Assembly (NCBI RefSeq): GCF_004343705.1
Contig: NZ_SKFH01000017.1
Span: forward strand, 20,859-84,858
DNA: 64,000 nt
From: Flaviaesturariibacter aridisoli
Lineage (GTDB): Bacteria; Bacteroidota; Bacteroidia; Chitinophagales; Chitinophagaceae
Direction of reading: 5' to 3'
How positions within the stretch are numbered: the first letter of the stretch is position 1; each line of letters opens with the position of its first letter. A program made the translations under genes and the position numbers. This document shows, piece by piece, positions 7,940 to 17,124 of this stretch. The notes under the pieces are model-generated. The model was not told the origin of the DNA. It was given only the letters and a program-made list of their open reading frames with translations, and did no database searches.

Positions 7940-9067
7940 ATGGAAAAAATGAATGATCTCCGCGACCTGCTCAAAATGGAATTGCAGGATCTCTATTCCG
8001 TAGAAGAGCAAATCATCGCGGCCCTTCCGAAAATGATCGAGAAGGCCGGCAACCGCGAGCTGAAATCCGCGCTGAAAGAGCACCTGCGCATCACCGAGCA
8101 GCAGAAGGCCCGCCTGGAGACCCTGCAGCAACAAATGGGTGCTGCCGAGCAGGAGAGCGCCGGCCTTCTGGGCCGCCTCTTCAAGTCGCGCATTGTGTGC
8201 GAAGGCATGCAGGGGATCATCAAGGAAACCAACAAGGTGCTGAGTGAAAACATGAATCCCGACGTCATGGACGCGGCCATTATCGCCTGTGCCCAGAAGG
8301 TGGAACACTACGAGATCTGCGGTTACGGCACCGCCCGTGCCTATGCCCAGGAGCTGGGCTTGAATGATGTGGCCCAGACACTCCAGCAGACCCTCGACGA
8401 AGAATACGAGGCCGACCAGCGCCTGACGGTGCTGGCCGAAAGCCGCCTCAACCGGCAGGCCCAGGAGGCTGGCTCCAACGGTGCTTCGCGCAGCGCTTCC
8501 TCCAACAGCGGTGGTCGCAGCGGCAGCGTTAGGAAAACAGCGAAGCCCGAGCCTGTGCTCGAGATGGCATCTGCCGGTCGCGCTAGCAAAGCCGCTTCGG
8601 GCGGGAACAGCCCACGCGGTACCGGCAGCAGCCGCACGGCAAGCGCCGGCAATATGTCGGGCAGCAACACGCGCAGCAGCAAGAGCGGCGGCACGGCATC
8701 GCCGGCTTCCACGCCCGCAAGCAAGAGCACTTCGAGCCGCAATGCAGCCAGTAGTGGCAGCACCGGGCGCAACGGCACCTCTACCGGCCGAAGCATCAGT
8801 GGTAGCAGCTCGGGCGGCTCGGGCACGCTGGGCAGCGCCCGAAGCACGGCCAGCTCGGCCGGCAGCGCGACGCGCGGCGCGGGCAGCAACAGCGGCTCTA
8901 CCCGCGGCACCGGTGGCGGCACTACCCGCTCGGCGGGCACCGGCACCTCCGGCACTACGCGCAGTACCCCCGCCCCGCGCGGTAGCGGCGGCGCCAGTGG
9001 CTCGGGCAGCAGCAACCGCAACACGGGCAGCAACCGCGGCAACGGCAATTCGTCACGCACACGCTAA
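7940..9067 (+). CDS. Ferritin-like DUF892 (YciF-type) protein with long Ser/Gly/Thr/Arg tail
   Basis: Residues 1 to about 165 form a DUF892 four-helix ferritin-like domain (PF05974), with MNDLRDLLKMELQDLYSVEEQI at the start and acidic/His residues (EEQ, EHLRITEQQ, ACAQKVEHYEICGY, DEEYEADQRL) at the places of the metal ligands. Homologues are stress-induced. Unusually, about residues 180-375 are a low-complexity tail of Ser, Gly, Thr, Arg and Asn (GSSRTASAGNMSGSNTRSS and similar), more than half of the protein. The tail is positively charged and probably disordered. A strong terminator follows at 9085-9120. Confidence 0.85.
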   Translation: MEKMNDLRDLLKMELQDLYSVEEQIIAALPKMIEKAGNRELKSALKEHLRITEQQKARLETLQQQMGAAEQESAGLLGRLFKSRIVCEGMQGIIKETNKVLSENMNPDVMDAAIIACAQKVEHYEICGYGTARAYAQELGLNDVAQTLQQTLDEEYEADQRLTVLAESRLNRQAQEAGSNGASRSASSNSGGRSGSVRKTAKPEPVLEMASAGRASKAASGGNSPRGTGSSRTASAGNMSGSNTRSSKSGGTASPASTPASKSTSSRNAASSGSTGRNGTSTGRSISGSSSGGSGTLGSARSTASSAGSATRGAGSNSGSTRGTGGGTTRSAGTGTSGTTRSTPAPRGSGGASGSGSSNRNTGSNRGNGNSSRTR

Positions 9068-9084
9068 GATATTCCCGCATAAAG

Positions 9085-9120
9085 AAAAAGCCCCCTGCTT
9101 CCGGCAAGGGGGCTTTTTTT
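9085..9120 (+). terminator. Rho-independent terminator after DUF892 gene
   Basis: A G/C-rich stem AGCCCCCT / AGGGGGCT with loop GCTTCCGGCA is flanked by A5 upstream and T7 downstream, so it can work in both directions for the convergent gene at 9132. Confidence 0.9.
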
Positions 9121-9131
9121 ATGGCATTCGA

Positions 9132-9779
9132 TCACTTCTTGCGGCGGAAGTGGATCTGCATCGTCTTGCATTTTTTGCCGTCTTCGCCCTTGCCGTACAT
9201 CTGCATGAGGTGGTGGTCCCGGTCGATGAAGGTGAAGGTTTCCCGCACGTCCACTTCTTGCGCCAGCGCAGGGTCCATCATGCGGCCGGCGAAGTTGATG
9301 GTCTTGGTGGTAGAATCCCAGCTGCCTTCCATCGTCATCACACCCGTGCCCATGTTGTCGATCCAGGTGGAAATGAATTTTTTCTTGTGGTTGTCGAAGG
9401 CGGTCGTGGAGATGCCTTCGAAGGCGGTGCCCATCATTTCGCCCCTACTCACCGACTGCTGGTAACGGTCGCCGAGGAGCATTTTGTTTTCGGTGGTCAT
9501 CGTGGATTTTTGCTCGGGCGCGCCGGGCGCCATCCACATCGTCACTTCGGCTTCCCAGGTGCCGTTGGCGTCTTTGAGCAGTTGCTGCTCGGCGCCGGGC
9601 GTCATATAGGTTTGCCAGTTGCGGGCCTGCGTGGCCGAGTCGGGTTTGGTGCTGGCCGGCGGGGGCGGCGGGGCGTCACTGCTGGCGGCGGCTACTACGG
9701 GAGCCGATCCGCCCGGTTTGTTTTCGCTGTTGCAGGCAACAAGTGAAAGCGCCAGTGCTGCAGAAATCCATTTTTTCAT
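9132..9779 (-). CDS. DUF1579 family lipoprotein
   Basis: A 215-residue exported lipoprotein. The signal peptide MKKWISAALALSLVAC ends in lipobox LVAC, followed by a Pro/Ala-rich linker (DAPPPPPAS). The remainder matches the DUF1579 pattern: GTWEAEVTMWMAPG, a LLGDRYQQ block, a GMMGTAFEGISTTAFDNHKKKFISTWIDNMGTG-type core (only key parts quoted) and a final QMYGKG..KMQIHFRRKK. DUF1579 proteins are lipocalin-like beta barrels of unknown function. Start at ATG 9779 is set by the signal peptide; the longer frame adds upstream non-coding sequence. Confidence 0.85.
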   Translation of the reverse strand: MKKWISAALALSLVACNSENKPGGSAPVVAAASSDAPPPPPASTKPDSATQARNWQTYMTPGAEQQLLKDANGTWEAEVTMWMAPGAPEQKSTMTTENKMLLGDRYQQSVSRGEMMGTAFEGISTTAFDNHKKKFISTWIDNMGTGVMTMEGSWDSTTKTINFAGRMMDPALAQEVDVRETFTFIDRDHHLMQMYGKGEDGKKCKTMQIHFRRKK

Positions 9780-9882
9780 AAGGTGAATTTGCTTAAATAT
9801 ACTACAAACCGGCAAGGATGGGCTTGCTCGGAACTTAATGCTATTTTAATGTTCTTTTAGCAAGAAGCTGTACCGGAAAAAC

Positions 9883-9890
9883 TATCTTTG
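9883..9890 (+). promoter_or_regulatory. -7 box of a short orphan transcript
   Basis: TATCTTTG, an exact match to the Bacteroidota TAnnTTTG -7 consensus. No open frame follows; instead a terminator hairpin occurs 28 nt downstream. Confidence 0.65.
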
Positions 9891-9895
9891 AAGCT

Positions 9896-9941
9896 CGATA
9901 CAAATACCAAGGCAATCAACTCCACTTCGGTGGGGTTTTTT
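9896..9941 (+). ncRNA. Candidate short non-coding RNA (about 45 nt)
   Basis: Between an exact -7 box (9883-9890) and a UUCG-capped terminator hairpin (9918-9937, pairs AACTCCAC with GTGGGGTT, one G-U) followed by T6 (9936-9941), there is room for a transcript of about 45 nt and no start codon. No protein gene follows on this strand; gcvP comes convergently from the right. It may be a real small RNA or a truncated leader. I do not recognise the family. Confidence 0.5.
9918..9941 (+). terminator. UUCG-loop intrinsic terminator
   Basis: AACTCCAC-TTCG-GTGGGGTT with the final T's running into a T6 tract; ends the candidate short transcript. Confidence 0.8.
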
Positions 9942-10040
9942 GTTTGCCCCAACAGCTGTTTTATTAGTCTATCGGACGATTTGTTTATTGGTAAGCCTGA
10001 TCGCTGCCAGCTTCGTACTACGCCAACGTTTTAATAAATA

Positions 10041-10073
10041 AAAAGCCCCTGACCATAAGGTCGGGGGCTTTTT
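10041..10073 (-). terminator. Terminator downstream of gcvP
   Basis: AAAAGCCCCTGACC-ATAA-GGTCGGGGGCTTTTT: stem GACC/GGTC extended by G/C pairs, A-rich on one side and T5 on the other, so probably bidirectional. Lies 26 nt beyond the gcvP stop codon. Confidence 0.85.
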
Positions 10074-10099
10074 GTGCTGTATCGTCGCTATAAGGAGGC

Positions 10100-12982
10100 C
10101 TATTCCGCGTACATTTCCGTCGGCGGGCACACGCACACGAGGTTGCGGTCCCCGTAGGTGTTGTTGACACGGGCAACCGAAGGCCAGAACTTGTTCACCT
10201 TAACGGCGGGCAGCGGGAAGGCGGCCTGCTCGCGCGAGTAAGGCTTCGTCCAGCTGTCGGCGCAAACCGACGCCTGGGTATGAGGCGCGCCCTTCAGCAC
10301 GTTGTCTTTTTTATCAACCGCGCCGCTTTCGACGGCAGCGATTTCATTACGGATCTCGAGCATCGCGTCGCAGAAGCGGTCGAGCTCGGCCTTGTCCTCA
10401 CTCTCCGTAGGTTCCACCATGATCGTGCCCGGCACCGGGAACGACATTGTGGGCGCGTGGAAGCCGTAGTCCATGAGGCGCTTGGCAATGTCTTCCGCTT
10501 CCACTTCGGCGTTCTTCTTGAACGGCCGCAGGTCTACGATAAACTCGTGGGCGCACTGGCCATTGTGGTTCGTATACAGAATGTCGTACTGTCCTTTCAG
10601 GCGTGCCAGCATGTAGTTGGCGTTGAGGATGGCATACTCGGTGGCCTTGCGCACGCCATCTTTGCCGAGCATCCGGATATAGCCGTAGGAGATGAGCAGG
10701 ATGGAGGCCGAGCCGTATTGTCCGGCCGACACTGCCCCCTGGCCGGGCTGCTGGGCGCCACCGCTAGTGAATACGTGGCCGGGCAGGTGCACGGCGAGGT
10801 GTTGCTTTACGCAGATGGGGCCCATGCCGGGGCCGCCGCCGCCGTGCGGGATGGCGAAGGTTTTGTGGAGGTTGAGGTGGCATACATCGGCGCCGATGAG
10901 GCCCGGGGCGGTTAGGCCAACCTGGGCGTTCATGTTGGCTCCATCCATATACACCTGTCCACCGTGTTCGTGCACGATGCGGGTGATCTCGGTCACCGTT
11001 TCCTCGTACACACCGTAAGTGGACGGGTAGGTGATCATGATACCGGCGAGGTTGGCGGCGTGCTGGGCAGCCTTGGCCTTCAGGTCTTCCACATCGATAT
11101 AGCCGTTCTCCAGCGCCTTGACCACTACCACGTCCATACCGCACATGACGGCCGAAGCGGGGTTGGTGCCGTGTGCCGAGATCGGGATCAGCATCACGTT
11201 GCGATGGCCCTCGCCGTTGGCTTCGTGGTAGCCTTTGATGGCCAGCAGGCCGGCGTATTCACCCTGGGCGCCGCTGTTGGGTTGCAGGCTGCAGGCGTCG
11301 AAGGCGGTGATGCGGCAGAGGTATTTCGAAAGTTCCTTTACGATGAAGGCGTAGCCCTGAGCTTGGTCGACCGGTGCGAAGGGATGGATCTTGCTCCAGT
11401 GGCTCCAGCTCAGCGGCATCATTTCAGAAGCGGCGTTGAGTTTCATTGTGCAGGAGCCCAGCGGGATCATTCCGTGCACCAACGAGTAGTCTTTGCTTTC
11501 GAGCTGACGCAGGTAGCGCATCATCTTCGTTTCGCTGTGGTGTGTGTTGAACACCGGGTGCATCAGGTAGTCGGAGGTGCGGGTGAGCAACGTAGGAATG
11601 GTATCAAGCTGGCCTTCGTGCTGCACTTCAAAAGACACGGGGTCGGTGTCGTTTTCAAAGGAGTTGATCAGGTCGAGCAGGTCGGAAGCAGTGGTCGTTT
11701 CGTCGAGCGAAATGCCTACGAGGTTCTGCCCTTCGAAGTAGCGGAAGTTGAGTCCCTGGCGTTCGGCCTTGGTGCGTACCGCGGCCACGTTGTCGGCCTT
11801 TACCACGATGGTGTCGAAGAAGTATTCATTCAGCAACTCGTAGCCGCGCTCTTCGAGCGCGTTGGCCACGGTCTGCGCGAGCAGCGCTGTGCGCTTGGCA
11901 ATGTTGCGCAACCCGTCGGGACCGTGGTACACGGCGTACATCGCGGCCATGTTGGCCAGCAGCGCCTGCGCGGTGCAGATGTTGGACGTAGCTTTTTCGC
12001 GCTTGATGTGCTGCTCGCGGGTTTGCAGGGCCATGCGGAGCGCACGGTCGCCGTTGGCGTCGATGCTTACGCCGATAATGCGGCCGGGGATGCTGCGCTT
12101 GAATTCGTCTTTGGTGGCGAAGAAGGCCGCGTGCGGGCCACCGTAGCCGAGCGGCACGCCAAAGCGCTGCGCCGAGCCGAGGGCGCAGTCGGCACCGAGC
12201 TCACCGGGAGGTGTCAGCAGCGTCAGGGCCAGCAGGTCGGTGGCCATGGCTACATACGCGCCGGTTTCGTGCACTTTCTCAATGAAGGCGCGGTAGTCTT
12301 CCACCGAGCCCTTGTCGTTGGGGTATTGAACGAGGGCGCCGAAGTAGGTGCCGTCGATGGTAGTGGTTTTGTAGTCGCCGAACACCACTTCGATGCCGTA
12401 AGGCAGCGCGCGTGTCAGCACCACGTCCTTTGTTTGGGGGAAGGTCTCGGCATCTACGAAGAAGCGCGGGCGCGCAATGGCGTGCGTGTCTTTATTGAGC
12501 ATATTGAAGAACATGCTCATCGCTTCGGCGGCGGCGGTGCCTTCGTCGAGCAGCGAGGCGTTGGCGATGGGCAGCGCCGTGAGATCGCTTACCATCGTCT
12601 GGAAGTTGAGCAGGCTTTCGAGGCGGCCCTGCGCGATTTCAGCCTGGTAGGGCGTGTACTGGGTATACCAGGCCGGGTTTTCAAACAGGTTGCGGCCAAT
12701 GACGCTGGGGGTGATCGTGTCGTAGTAACCCTGGCCGATATAGCTTTTGAGCACCTTGTTTTGCAGCGACACTTCCTTGAGGTGTTGCAGGTACTCGTGC
12801 TCGCTCATCGCCGGGGGCAGGTCCAGCTCTTCTTGCATGCGGATGTTGGCGGGTACGGTCTTGTCGATCAGCTCGTCGAGGGAGGCTGCGCCAATGGCTT
12901 TCAGCATCTCGGCGGTCTCGCGGGGATCGGGGCCCATATGCCGTTGATGAAATTCGGAGGCTTGTGCTTCAAACAGGCTCAT
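10100..12982 (-). CDS. gcvP: Glycine dehydrogenase (decarboxylating), P protein
   Basis: PLP enzyme of the glycine cleavage system: decarboxylates glycine and passes the aminomethyl group to lipoyl-GcvH. It is the full fused form (960 residues) with both alpha and beta halves. The PLP lysine is Lys707 in [18 protein letters not shown], followed by the glycine-rich loop. N-terminal motifs RHMGPDPRE and [10 protein letters not shown] are typical. A -7 box TACCTTTG (13002-13009 on this strand) predicts a leader of about 15 nt, too short for a glycine riboswitch, and none is seen. gcvT and gcvH are not in the window. Confidence 0.97.
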   Translation of the reverse strand: MSLFEAQASEFHQRHMGPDPRETAEMLKAIGAASLDELIDKTVPANIRMQEELDLPPAMSEHEYLQHLKEVSLQNKVLKSYIGQGYYDTITPSVIGRNLFENPAWYTQYTPYQAEIAQGRLESLLNFQTMVSDLTALPIANASLLDEGTAAAEAMSMFFNMLNKDTHAIARPRFFVDAETFPQTKDVVLTRALPYGIEVVFGDYKTTTIDGTYFGALVQYPNDKGSVEDYRAFIEKVHETGAYVAMATDLLALTLLTPPGELGADCALGSAQRFGVPLGYGGPHAAFFATKDEFKRSIPGRIIGVSIDANGDRALRMALQTREQHIKREKATSNICTAQALLANMAAMYAVYHGPDGLRNIAKRTALLAQTVANALEERGYELLNEYFFDTIVVKADNVAAVRTKAERQGLNFRYFEGQNLVGISLDETTTASDLLDLINSFENDTDPVSFEVQHEGQLDTIPTLLTRTSDYLMHPVFNTHHSETKMMRYLRQLESKDYSLVHGMIPLGSCTMKLNAASEMMPLSWSHWSKIHPFAPVDQAQGYAFIVKELSKYLCRITAFDACSLQPNSGAQGEYAGLLAIKGYHEANGEGHRNVMLIPISAHGTNPASAVMCGMDVVVVKALENGYIDVEDLKAKAAQHAANLAGIMITYPSTYGVYEETVTEITRIVHEHGGQVYMDGANMNAQVGLTAPGLIGADVCHLNLHKTFAIPHGGGGPGMGPICVKQHLAVHLPGHVFTSGGAQQPGQGAVSAGQYGSASILLISYGYIRMLGKDGVRKATEYAILNANYMLARLKGQYDILYTNHNGQCAHEFIVDLRPFKKNAEVEAEDIAKRLMDYGFHAPTMSFPVPGTIMVEPTESEDKAELDRFCDAMLEIRNEIAAVESGAVDKKDNVLKGAPHTQASVCADSWTKPYSREQAAFPLPAVKVNKFWPSVARVNNTYGDRNLVCVCPPTEMYAE

Positions 12983-13050
12983 GGAATAGATTTAGAAGTC
13001 GCAAAGGTACAGGGAAAATGCCCCATTCCGACGGCCTTAAGGCCCCAAGG

Positions 13051-13159
13051 GGTTTGTGGTTTATGGTTTGTTGTTTGTAGTTTGCAGCCGCCGGCAGAGG
13101 CCCGGGCTTCCTGCAGAATTTCCTGGTCCTAGCAACCACAAACGACAAACTACAAACTG
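13051..13159. repeat. Inverted pair of heptameric repeats
   Basis: Left half 13051-13087 (GGTTTGTGGTTTATGGTTTG...) and right half 13133-13159 (CAACCACAAACGACAAAC...) are inverted versions of the same 7-nt repeat family, able to fold into a long imperfect stem. They fill the gap between the divergent gcvP and hemerythrin-like genes. Confidence 0.75.
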
Positions 13160-13163
13160 TCCT

Positions 13164-13625
13164 ATGGCGCTAAAACGTTCCCCGCAGCTCCAGCCCTTTT
13201 CCCGCGAGCACCACGAAGGCCTCCTGCTGGCCTGGAAGATCCGGCGCGGACTGGCCAGCGGCATCGCCCTGCCGCGCATTGCGGACTATGTGCTGTGGTA
13301 CTGGAACCGTGCGTTGGAGGACCATTTCCGCCGCGAGGAAGCGGCCTTTCACCCCGCGCTGCCGGGTGCGCCCGGGCTGCAGCGGATGCAGGAAGAGCAC
13401 GAGGAGATCGAAGGACTGCTCCAGGTACTGGCGCAGATCCCTGACGAAGCGCTGCTGGAAGAGATCGCCGCCAAAGTGCACGATCACATCCGCTTCGAGG
13501 AGCGCGAGCTCTTTCCCTGGATCGAGGAAGCGCTGGGAACCGAACGGCTCGACGCGCTGCAGGTATTGATCGAGGGGAAAAAAGAAAACGCCGGCCCGGG
13601 CTGGGCCGACGAATTCTGGCGATAA
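13164..13625 (+). CDS. Hemerythrin-like domain protein
   Basis: A 153-residue cytosolic protein with the hemerythrin/HHE pattern: His in SREHHEGLL, HFRREEAAFHP, EEHEEIEGLL and HDHIRFEERELFPWIE give the expected His/Glu ligand set for a diiron site. Such proteins bind O2 or NO, or act in iron-centre repair or redox sensing. ATG 13164 directly follows the repeat; the longer frame upstream only translates repeat sequence. It is convergent with the vWA gene with an 8-nt gap and no terminator between them. Confidence 0.88.
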   Translation: MALKRSPQLQPFSREHHEGLLLAWKIRRGLASGIALPRIADYVLWYWNRALEDHFRREEAAFHPALPGAPGLQRMQEEHEEIEGLLQVLAQIPDEALLEEIAAKVHDHIRFEERELFPWIEEALGTERLDALQVLIEGKKENAGPGWADEFWR

Positions 13626-13633
13626 TTCTTCTT

Positions 13634-16600
13634 CTAGAAGTCGATGACCAACACATCGCGAAAGGTCTTTTCCACCTCGTCGTCGTCATCCCGGTTTCCG
13701 GCGCGCCCTGCTTTTTTCTTGCGCAGCTCCAACACTTTTTCAAAACGCTCTTCATTGGGCCGCCCCCAGTTCTTATAGGCATGCACCAGGACCTTGCTGG
13801 TGGCCGCCGTTTGCACCCGCGAGTCGCCGAAATAATCCACGTCGATCCGGTAGCTGCCCGCCGGGGCTTTTTCCAGGTAATACATCTCGGGTCCGAAGCC
13901 ATCGGTGGCGTCATTGCTCAGGAAGCCGCCCGACGCGGTCTTACGGTGGCTGTAGTAACACTCTTCACCCGATGGCTCGCGCAGGTGCAGGTCTACGTCG
14001 GTGTTGTCCGTATTCCAGGTGATCACCACCATCAGGTCGGCTTCAGCAGCCTGCACACCGCGGCTCGCCAGGAAGCTTTTCAGCTCGCTGCGACGGGCCT
14101 CCAGGAAATTACCCGGCAGTCCCGAGGAAGCTGCGGTCTGCGGATCGATCAGCAGCCGGTAGTAGTCCAGCGCCAGGATGAGGTCGAAGCCGTCGAAGCG
14201 GTGGTCCCAGTTCGTGTGAAAGGCAATGTCGTAGTAGGCAACGGCCAGCGCGGGGCGGTTCAGTTGGCGCAGGTTCGCCGCCAGCAAGCCCCAGGTGGCG
14301 GGCTCGGCCGGCCGGGCGCGGAGCAGTTGGGCCAGTAGTTGGTAGGCCTGCCCGCTGAGGCGCCAGCGCTCCAGCTCAAAGGCGAGGTCGCGCAGTAGGG
14401 CGAGGTCGTCGCGGTTGCTTTCCGCCATCGTGCTCAGCAGTGTAAAGGCGTCGGCGGCGCCGGCTGCCTGCTGTTCGGCGCGCACCTGTTTCAGCAGGCG
14501 GGCGTATTCGGGTTGCCCTTCGATCGCCTGCAGGGAGCGGGTCATCCACTGACGCCGCAGCAGGTTCCGGCCATGAAGGGCGCCGATGGGCACTTCGAAG
14601 GCTGAGTCGGGGAGCGCTGCGAGAGCCTTTGCCAGCAACCCGTCGTCTGCGATGGGCCGCAGGTTGTCAGCGCGCAACTGCCGGAGCCAGTCATTGAATA
14701 CAGCGCGCGCACTGCCCAGGCTGCCACTGCGGGCGGCTTCCGCCAGCACGCGGGCCACGATGCGTCCTACCTCGCTGCTGTCCATAAAGGCGCGGAAGGA
14801 AACCGAATCGATCCCAAAGCGCCGGTAGAGGGCTTCGCTTTCCAGCATCACGAAGGAATGGTCCTCGTCGGGCACATCGTACCAGGCGGCAAAGCGGTCG
14901 GCGGCGGTACGTGTGGCGAAGCCGAATGCCGACAACTGCTGCACGGCTACCTGTCCGAACACACGGCGGGCCAGCGGCGAGGTGATGCGCGCTTCCGGCA
15001 CAACCTGCAGCGTGCGCACCTCGCTGCCGCGGCGTAACCGTATTTCTACGGTGCCGCCAACGGGCAGCCCGCGGCCGGTGACCAGGAGCTTTTGGCCGGG
15101 GAAGAGCGCGTTGGGGCGCCCGGCGAGGAGCAAGTCACGGCCGCCCTCGGCGCTTACCGATTCGATATACCAGGGTGCATAGCGGATGGCGCGTGCCGCT
15201 TCAGCCAGTTCCTCTTCATTCAATACGGAGAAAACGGCGCCGCCCGACTCGCGGCTCAGGTGATGCAGCACCCGGGTGTCGGTGCCCGAAAGTCCGGTGA
15301 CGAAGGCGTACAGCCGGTCCTGCGGGCGCAGGCTTTGCGACAGAAGGTACAGGTTCTGGTCGCCCCAGCTGGCGTCGCCATCGCTGAGGAGGAAGAGGCT
15401 GCGCGCGGCAGGGGCGGGGCCAGTTTCCCAGGCGGGGTGGGCGCTTTCGCGCAGGGCCCTGCCGAGGTCGGTGGCGCCCACGAGACTCAGCTTGCCGGCA
15501 TAGCGCAAAAAGGACTGCAAGTTGTGCTCCGTGTTGGCCACAAAGCCGCGTTGCCACCAAAAGGCATCCACGTGAAAGCACAGTACCGCGAACTTTTTGA
15601 TCTGGCGGCGGTTGCCGCGCAGCACCGCTTCCAGTGTTTTGAGCCAGATGTTGAACTTGTCCGGCTGGCTGCTCCAGCTCACATCGAGCAGGAACAGCGC
15701 CGATTCCGTGGACGCTACCGCCTGCGCATCGAGCGTAGCCGTTGCGGTAAGCGCGAAGCCCGGTTCGTCGCCGGCGGATTCCAGGAGCACCGAGGCCGGC
15801 GTCCGGATGTTCATCGTCAGCGCCGTTTCGGTGAAGGCATCCGAATGGTAGCGGCGATAGCCCTCCAGCGTGCGTTCCGGAAGCGCGGGGCTCAATTCGA
15901 CCTTGCCGGCCCCTGCTTCGGCCACACTGACATCGACGCTGCGTCGTACGTTGGGGAAGGGCAGGTTCAATTCAAGCAATGCTTCGGTGCCCGACTGCAA
16001 CAGGTTGATGTCGTAGCCGATCACGAGGTGATGCATCTTGCCGGCCTCGAGCGGAAACACGGAGCAGGAGAATACGTCGGCACCGGCCCATTCGGCCAGG
16101 GCGGGATCTACGTTGCCGCGCACCGTTTCATTGAAGGCATAGGCGGCCTTTGCCTTGGGCACCACGCGGGCCTCGCGCAATCCACGCCGCGGCGGTCGCA
16201 GACTGTCTTTCAGCAGGTTAAGCGGGGCATCGAGTGCATAGGGGATGACCGGTGCCACCGGGCCGCGCTTGTCGCGGTTGAGCAACTCCACGCCGCCGAA
16301 GGCAAAGTAGCAGGGGCTTGCTCCAGCCGGCAGTTTAAGCCGGAAGTTGCCGCGCAGCCGGGAGCCGCGATCGTTCAGAAAATAAAAGTCGAACAGCACC
16401 CGGGCCCGGAAGCCGTCTACCTGCACCGCTACCTGTGCGGCGCGCAGGCGCAGCGTGTCTTTGTCGCCCACAGTAAGCTTCACGCTGTTCTCACCGAGCC
16501 CGGAGCGCTTCCAGGTTTTTAGTTTTTTGTCTTCGTCGCCACTGCCACTGCCCTCCGTTGTTCCATTGAGTCCTGCCACGCGGCCCTGCAATGCGGTGGC

Positions 16601-16966
16601 GGCATAACCCATTTCCCGTGACCTTCGCTCGACGCCGAGGCCACTCGTAATGACGACAGTTTCCAGTTGGTTGTTCCCGGCCCTGTCGAGAACGGCCGAT
16701 GCGGTGGTTCCGCTGAATGAAATGGTCAATGGCTTAAAGCCGGTGGCAGAAATAGCCAGGCGATTCGTGTTGGGACCGACGCGGATGCTGAAGTTGCCAT
16801 TGGCGTCGGCGGAAACGGTATTGCGGGTGCCCGGTTCGTTTACGGTTGCAAAAGGTACCGGGTTGCCTTGTGTGTCGCGAACCGTTCCGGTGATCGTGCG
16901 TACCTGTGCGCAAGCGCCTGCCGCATAGAGCAACAGGGCTAGAAAGAATAGCCATCTCATGTGCAT
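13634..16966 (-). CDS. VIT/vWA/DUF2135 exported protein with carboxypeptidase-regulatory and SusC-like N-terminus
   Basis: 1,110 residues. Signal peptide 1-20 (to GACAQ), carboxypeptidase-regulatory-like beta domain about 22-90, then a motif at about 101-133 (LETVVITSGLGVERRSREMG... ALQGRVAGLN) that strongly resembles the sequence leading into the plug of SusC-type receptors. Instead of a barrel there follow a VIT domain (about 165-320), a vWA domain (about 420-580) with intact MIDAS residues (DVSWS, GATDLG, SDGDAS), a helical/TPR-like part with LAANLRQLNRPALAVAYYDIAF, and a C-terminal DUF2135 domain (DVDLHLREPSGEECYYSH). Probably outer-membrane or periplasmic. Start is ATG 16966 or ATG 16960. 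Confidence 0.8.
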   Translation of the reverse strand: MHMRWLFFLALLLYAAGACAQVRTITGTVRDTQGNPVPFATVNEPGTRNTVSADANGNFSIRVGPNTNRLAISATGFKPLTISFSGTTASAVLDRAGNNQLETVVITSGLGVERRSREMGYAATALQGRVAGLNGTTEGSGSGDEDKKLKTWKRSGLGENSVKLTVGDKDTLRLRAAQVAVQVDGFRARVLFDFYFLNDRGSRLRGNFRLKLPAGASPCYFAFGGVELLNRDKRGPVAPVIPYALDAPLNLLKDSLRPPRRGLREARVVPKAKAAYAFNETVRGNVDPALAEWAGADVFSCSVFPLEAGKMHHLVIGYDINLLQSGTEALLELNLPFPNVRRSVDVSVAEAGAGKVELSPALPERTLEGYRRYHSDAFTETALTMNIRTPASVLLESAGDEPGFALTATATLDAQAVASTESALFLLDVSWSSQPDKFNIWLKTLEAVLRGNRRQIKKFAVLCFHVDAFWWQRGFVANTEHNLQSFLRYAGKLSLVGATDLGRALRESAHPAWETGPAPAARSLFLLSDGDASWGDQNLYLLSQSLRPQDRLYAFVTGLSGTDTRVLHHLSRESGGAVFSVLNEEELAEAARAIRYAPWYIESVSAEGGRDLLLAGRPNALFPGQKLLVTGRGLPVGGTVEIRLRRGSEVRTLQVVPEARITSPLARRVFGQVAVQQLSAFGFATRTAADRFAAWYDVPDEDHSFVMLESEALYRRFGIDSVSFRAFMDSSEVGRIVARVLAEAARSGSLGSARAVFNDWLRQLRADNLRPIADDGLLAKALAALPDSAFEVPIGALHGRNLLRRQWMTRSLQAIEGQPEYARLLKQVRAEQQAAGAADAFTLLSTMAESNRDDLALLRDLAFELERWRLSGQAYQLLAQLLRARPAEPATWGLLAANLRQLNRPALAVAYYDIAFHTNWDHRFDGFDLILALDYYRLLIDPQTAASSGLPGNFLEARRSELKSFLASRGVQAAEADLMVVITWNTDNTDVDLHLREPSGEECYYSHRKTASGGFLSNDATDGFGPEMYYLEKAPAGSYRIDVDYFGDSRVQTAATSKVLVHAYKNWGRPNEERFEKVLELRKKKAGRAGNRDDDDEVEKTFRDVLVIDF

Positions 16967-17124
16967 GAATTATTAGTGTGCGAATAACGGTCCTGCGGGA
17001 CCGCACGGGTGTTTGCGAAAGTCAGCGGAGACGGATGCGCATCGGTCTTGCTAACTAGGCAATCGACCGGTTTATTTCGCTGCACGATACCGCAGAAATA
17101 CGGTAAAGACCGCTCATCCGCTTT

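Noticed and set aside
10964..13132. Long open frame on the plus strand antisense to gcvP
   Set aside because: It mirrors the third-codon GC bias of gcvP, shows no domain, and gcvP itself is unmistakable.
12983..13163. Glycine riboswitch upstream of gcvP
   Set aside because: The predicted leader is about 15 nt; the gap is occupied by heptameric repeats on both sides and has no aptamer-like core.
15092..16522. Long plus-strand open frame opposite the vWA gene
   Set aside because: Composition typical of an antisense shadow in high-GC DNA; no family features.
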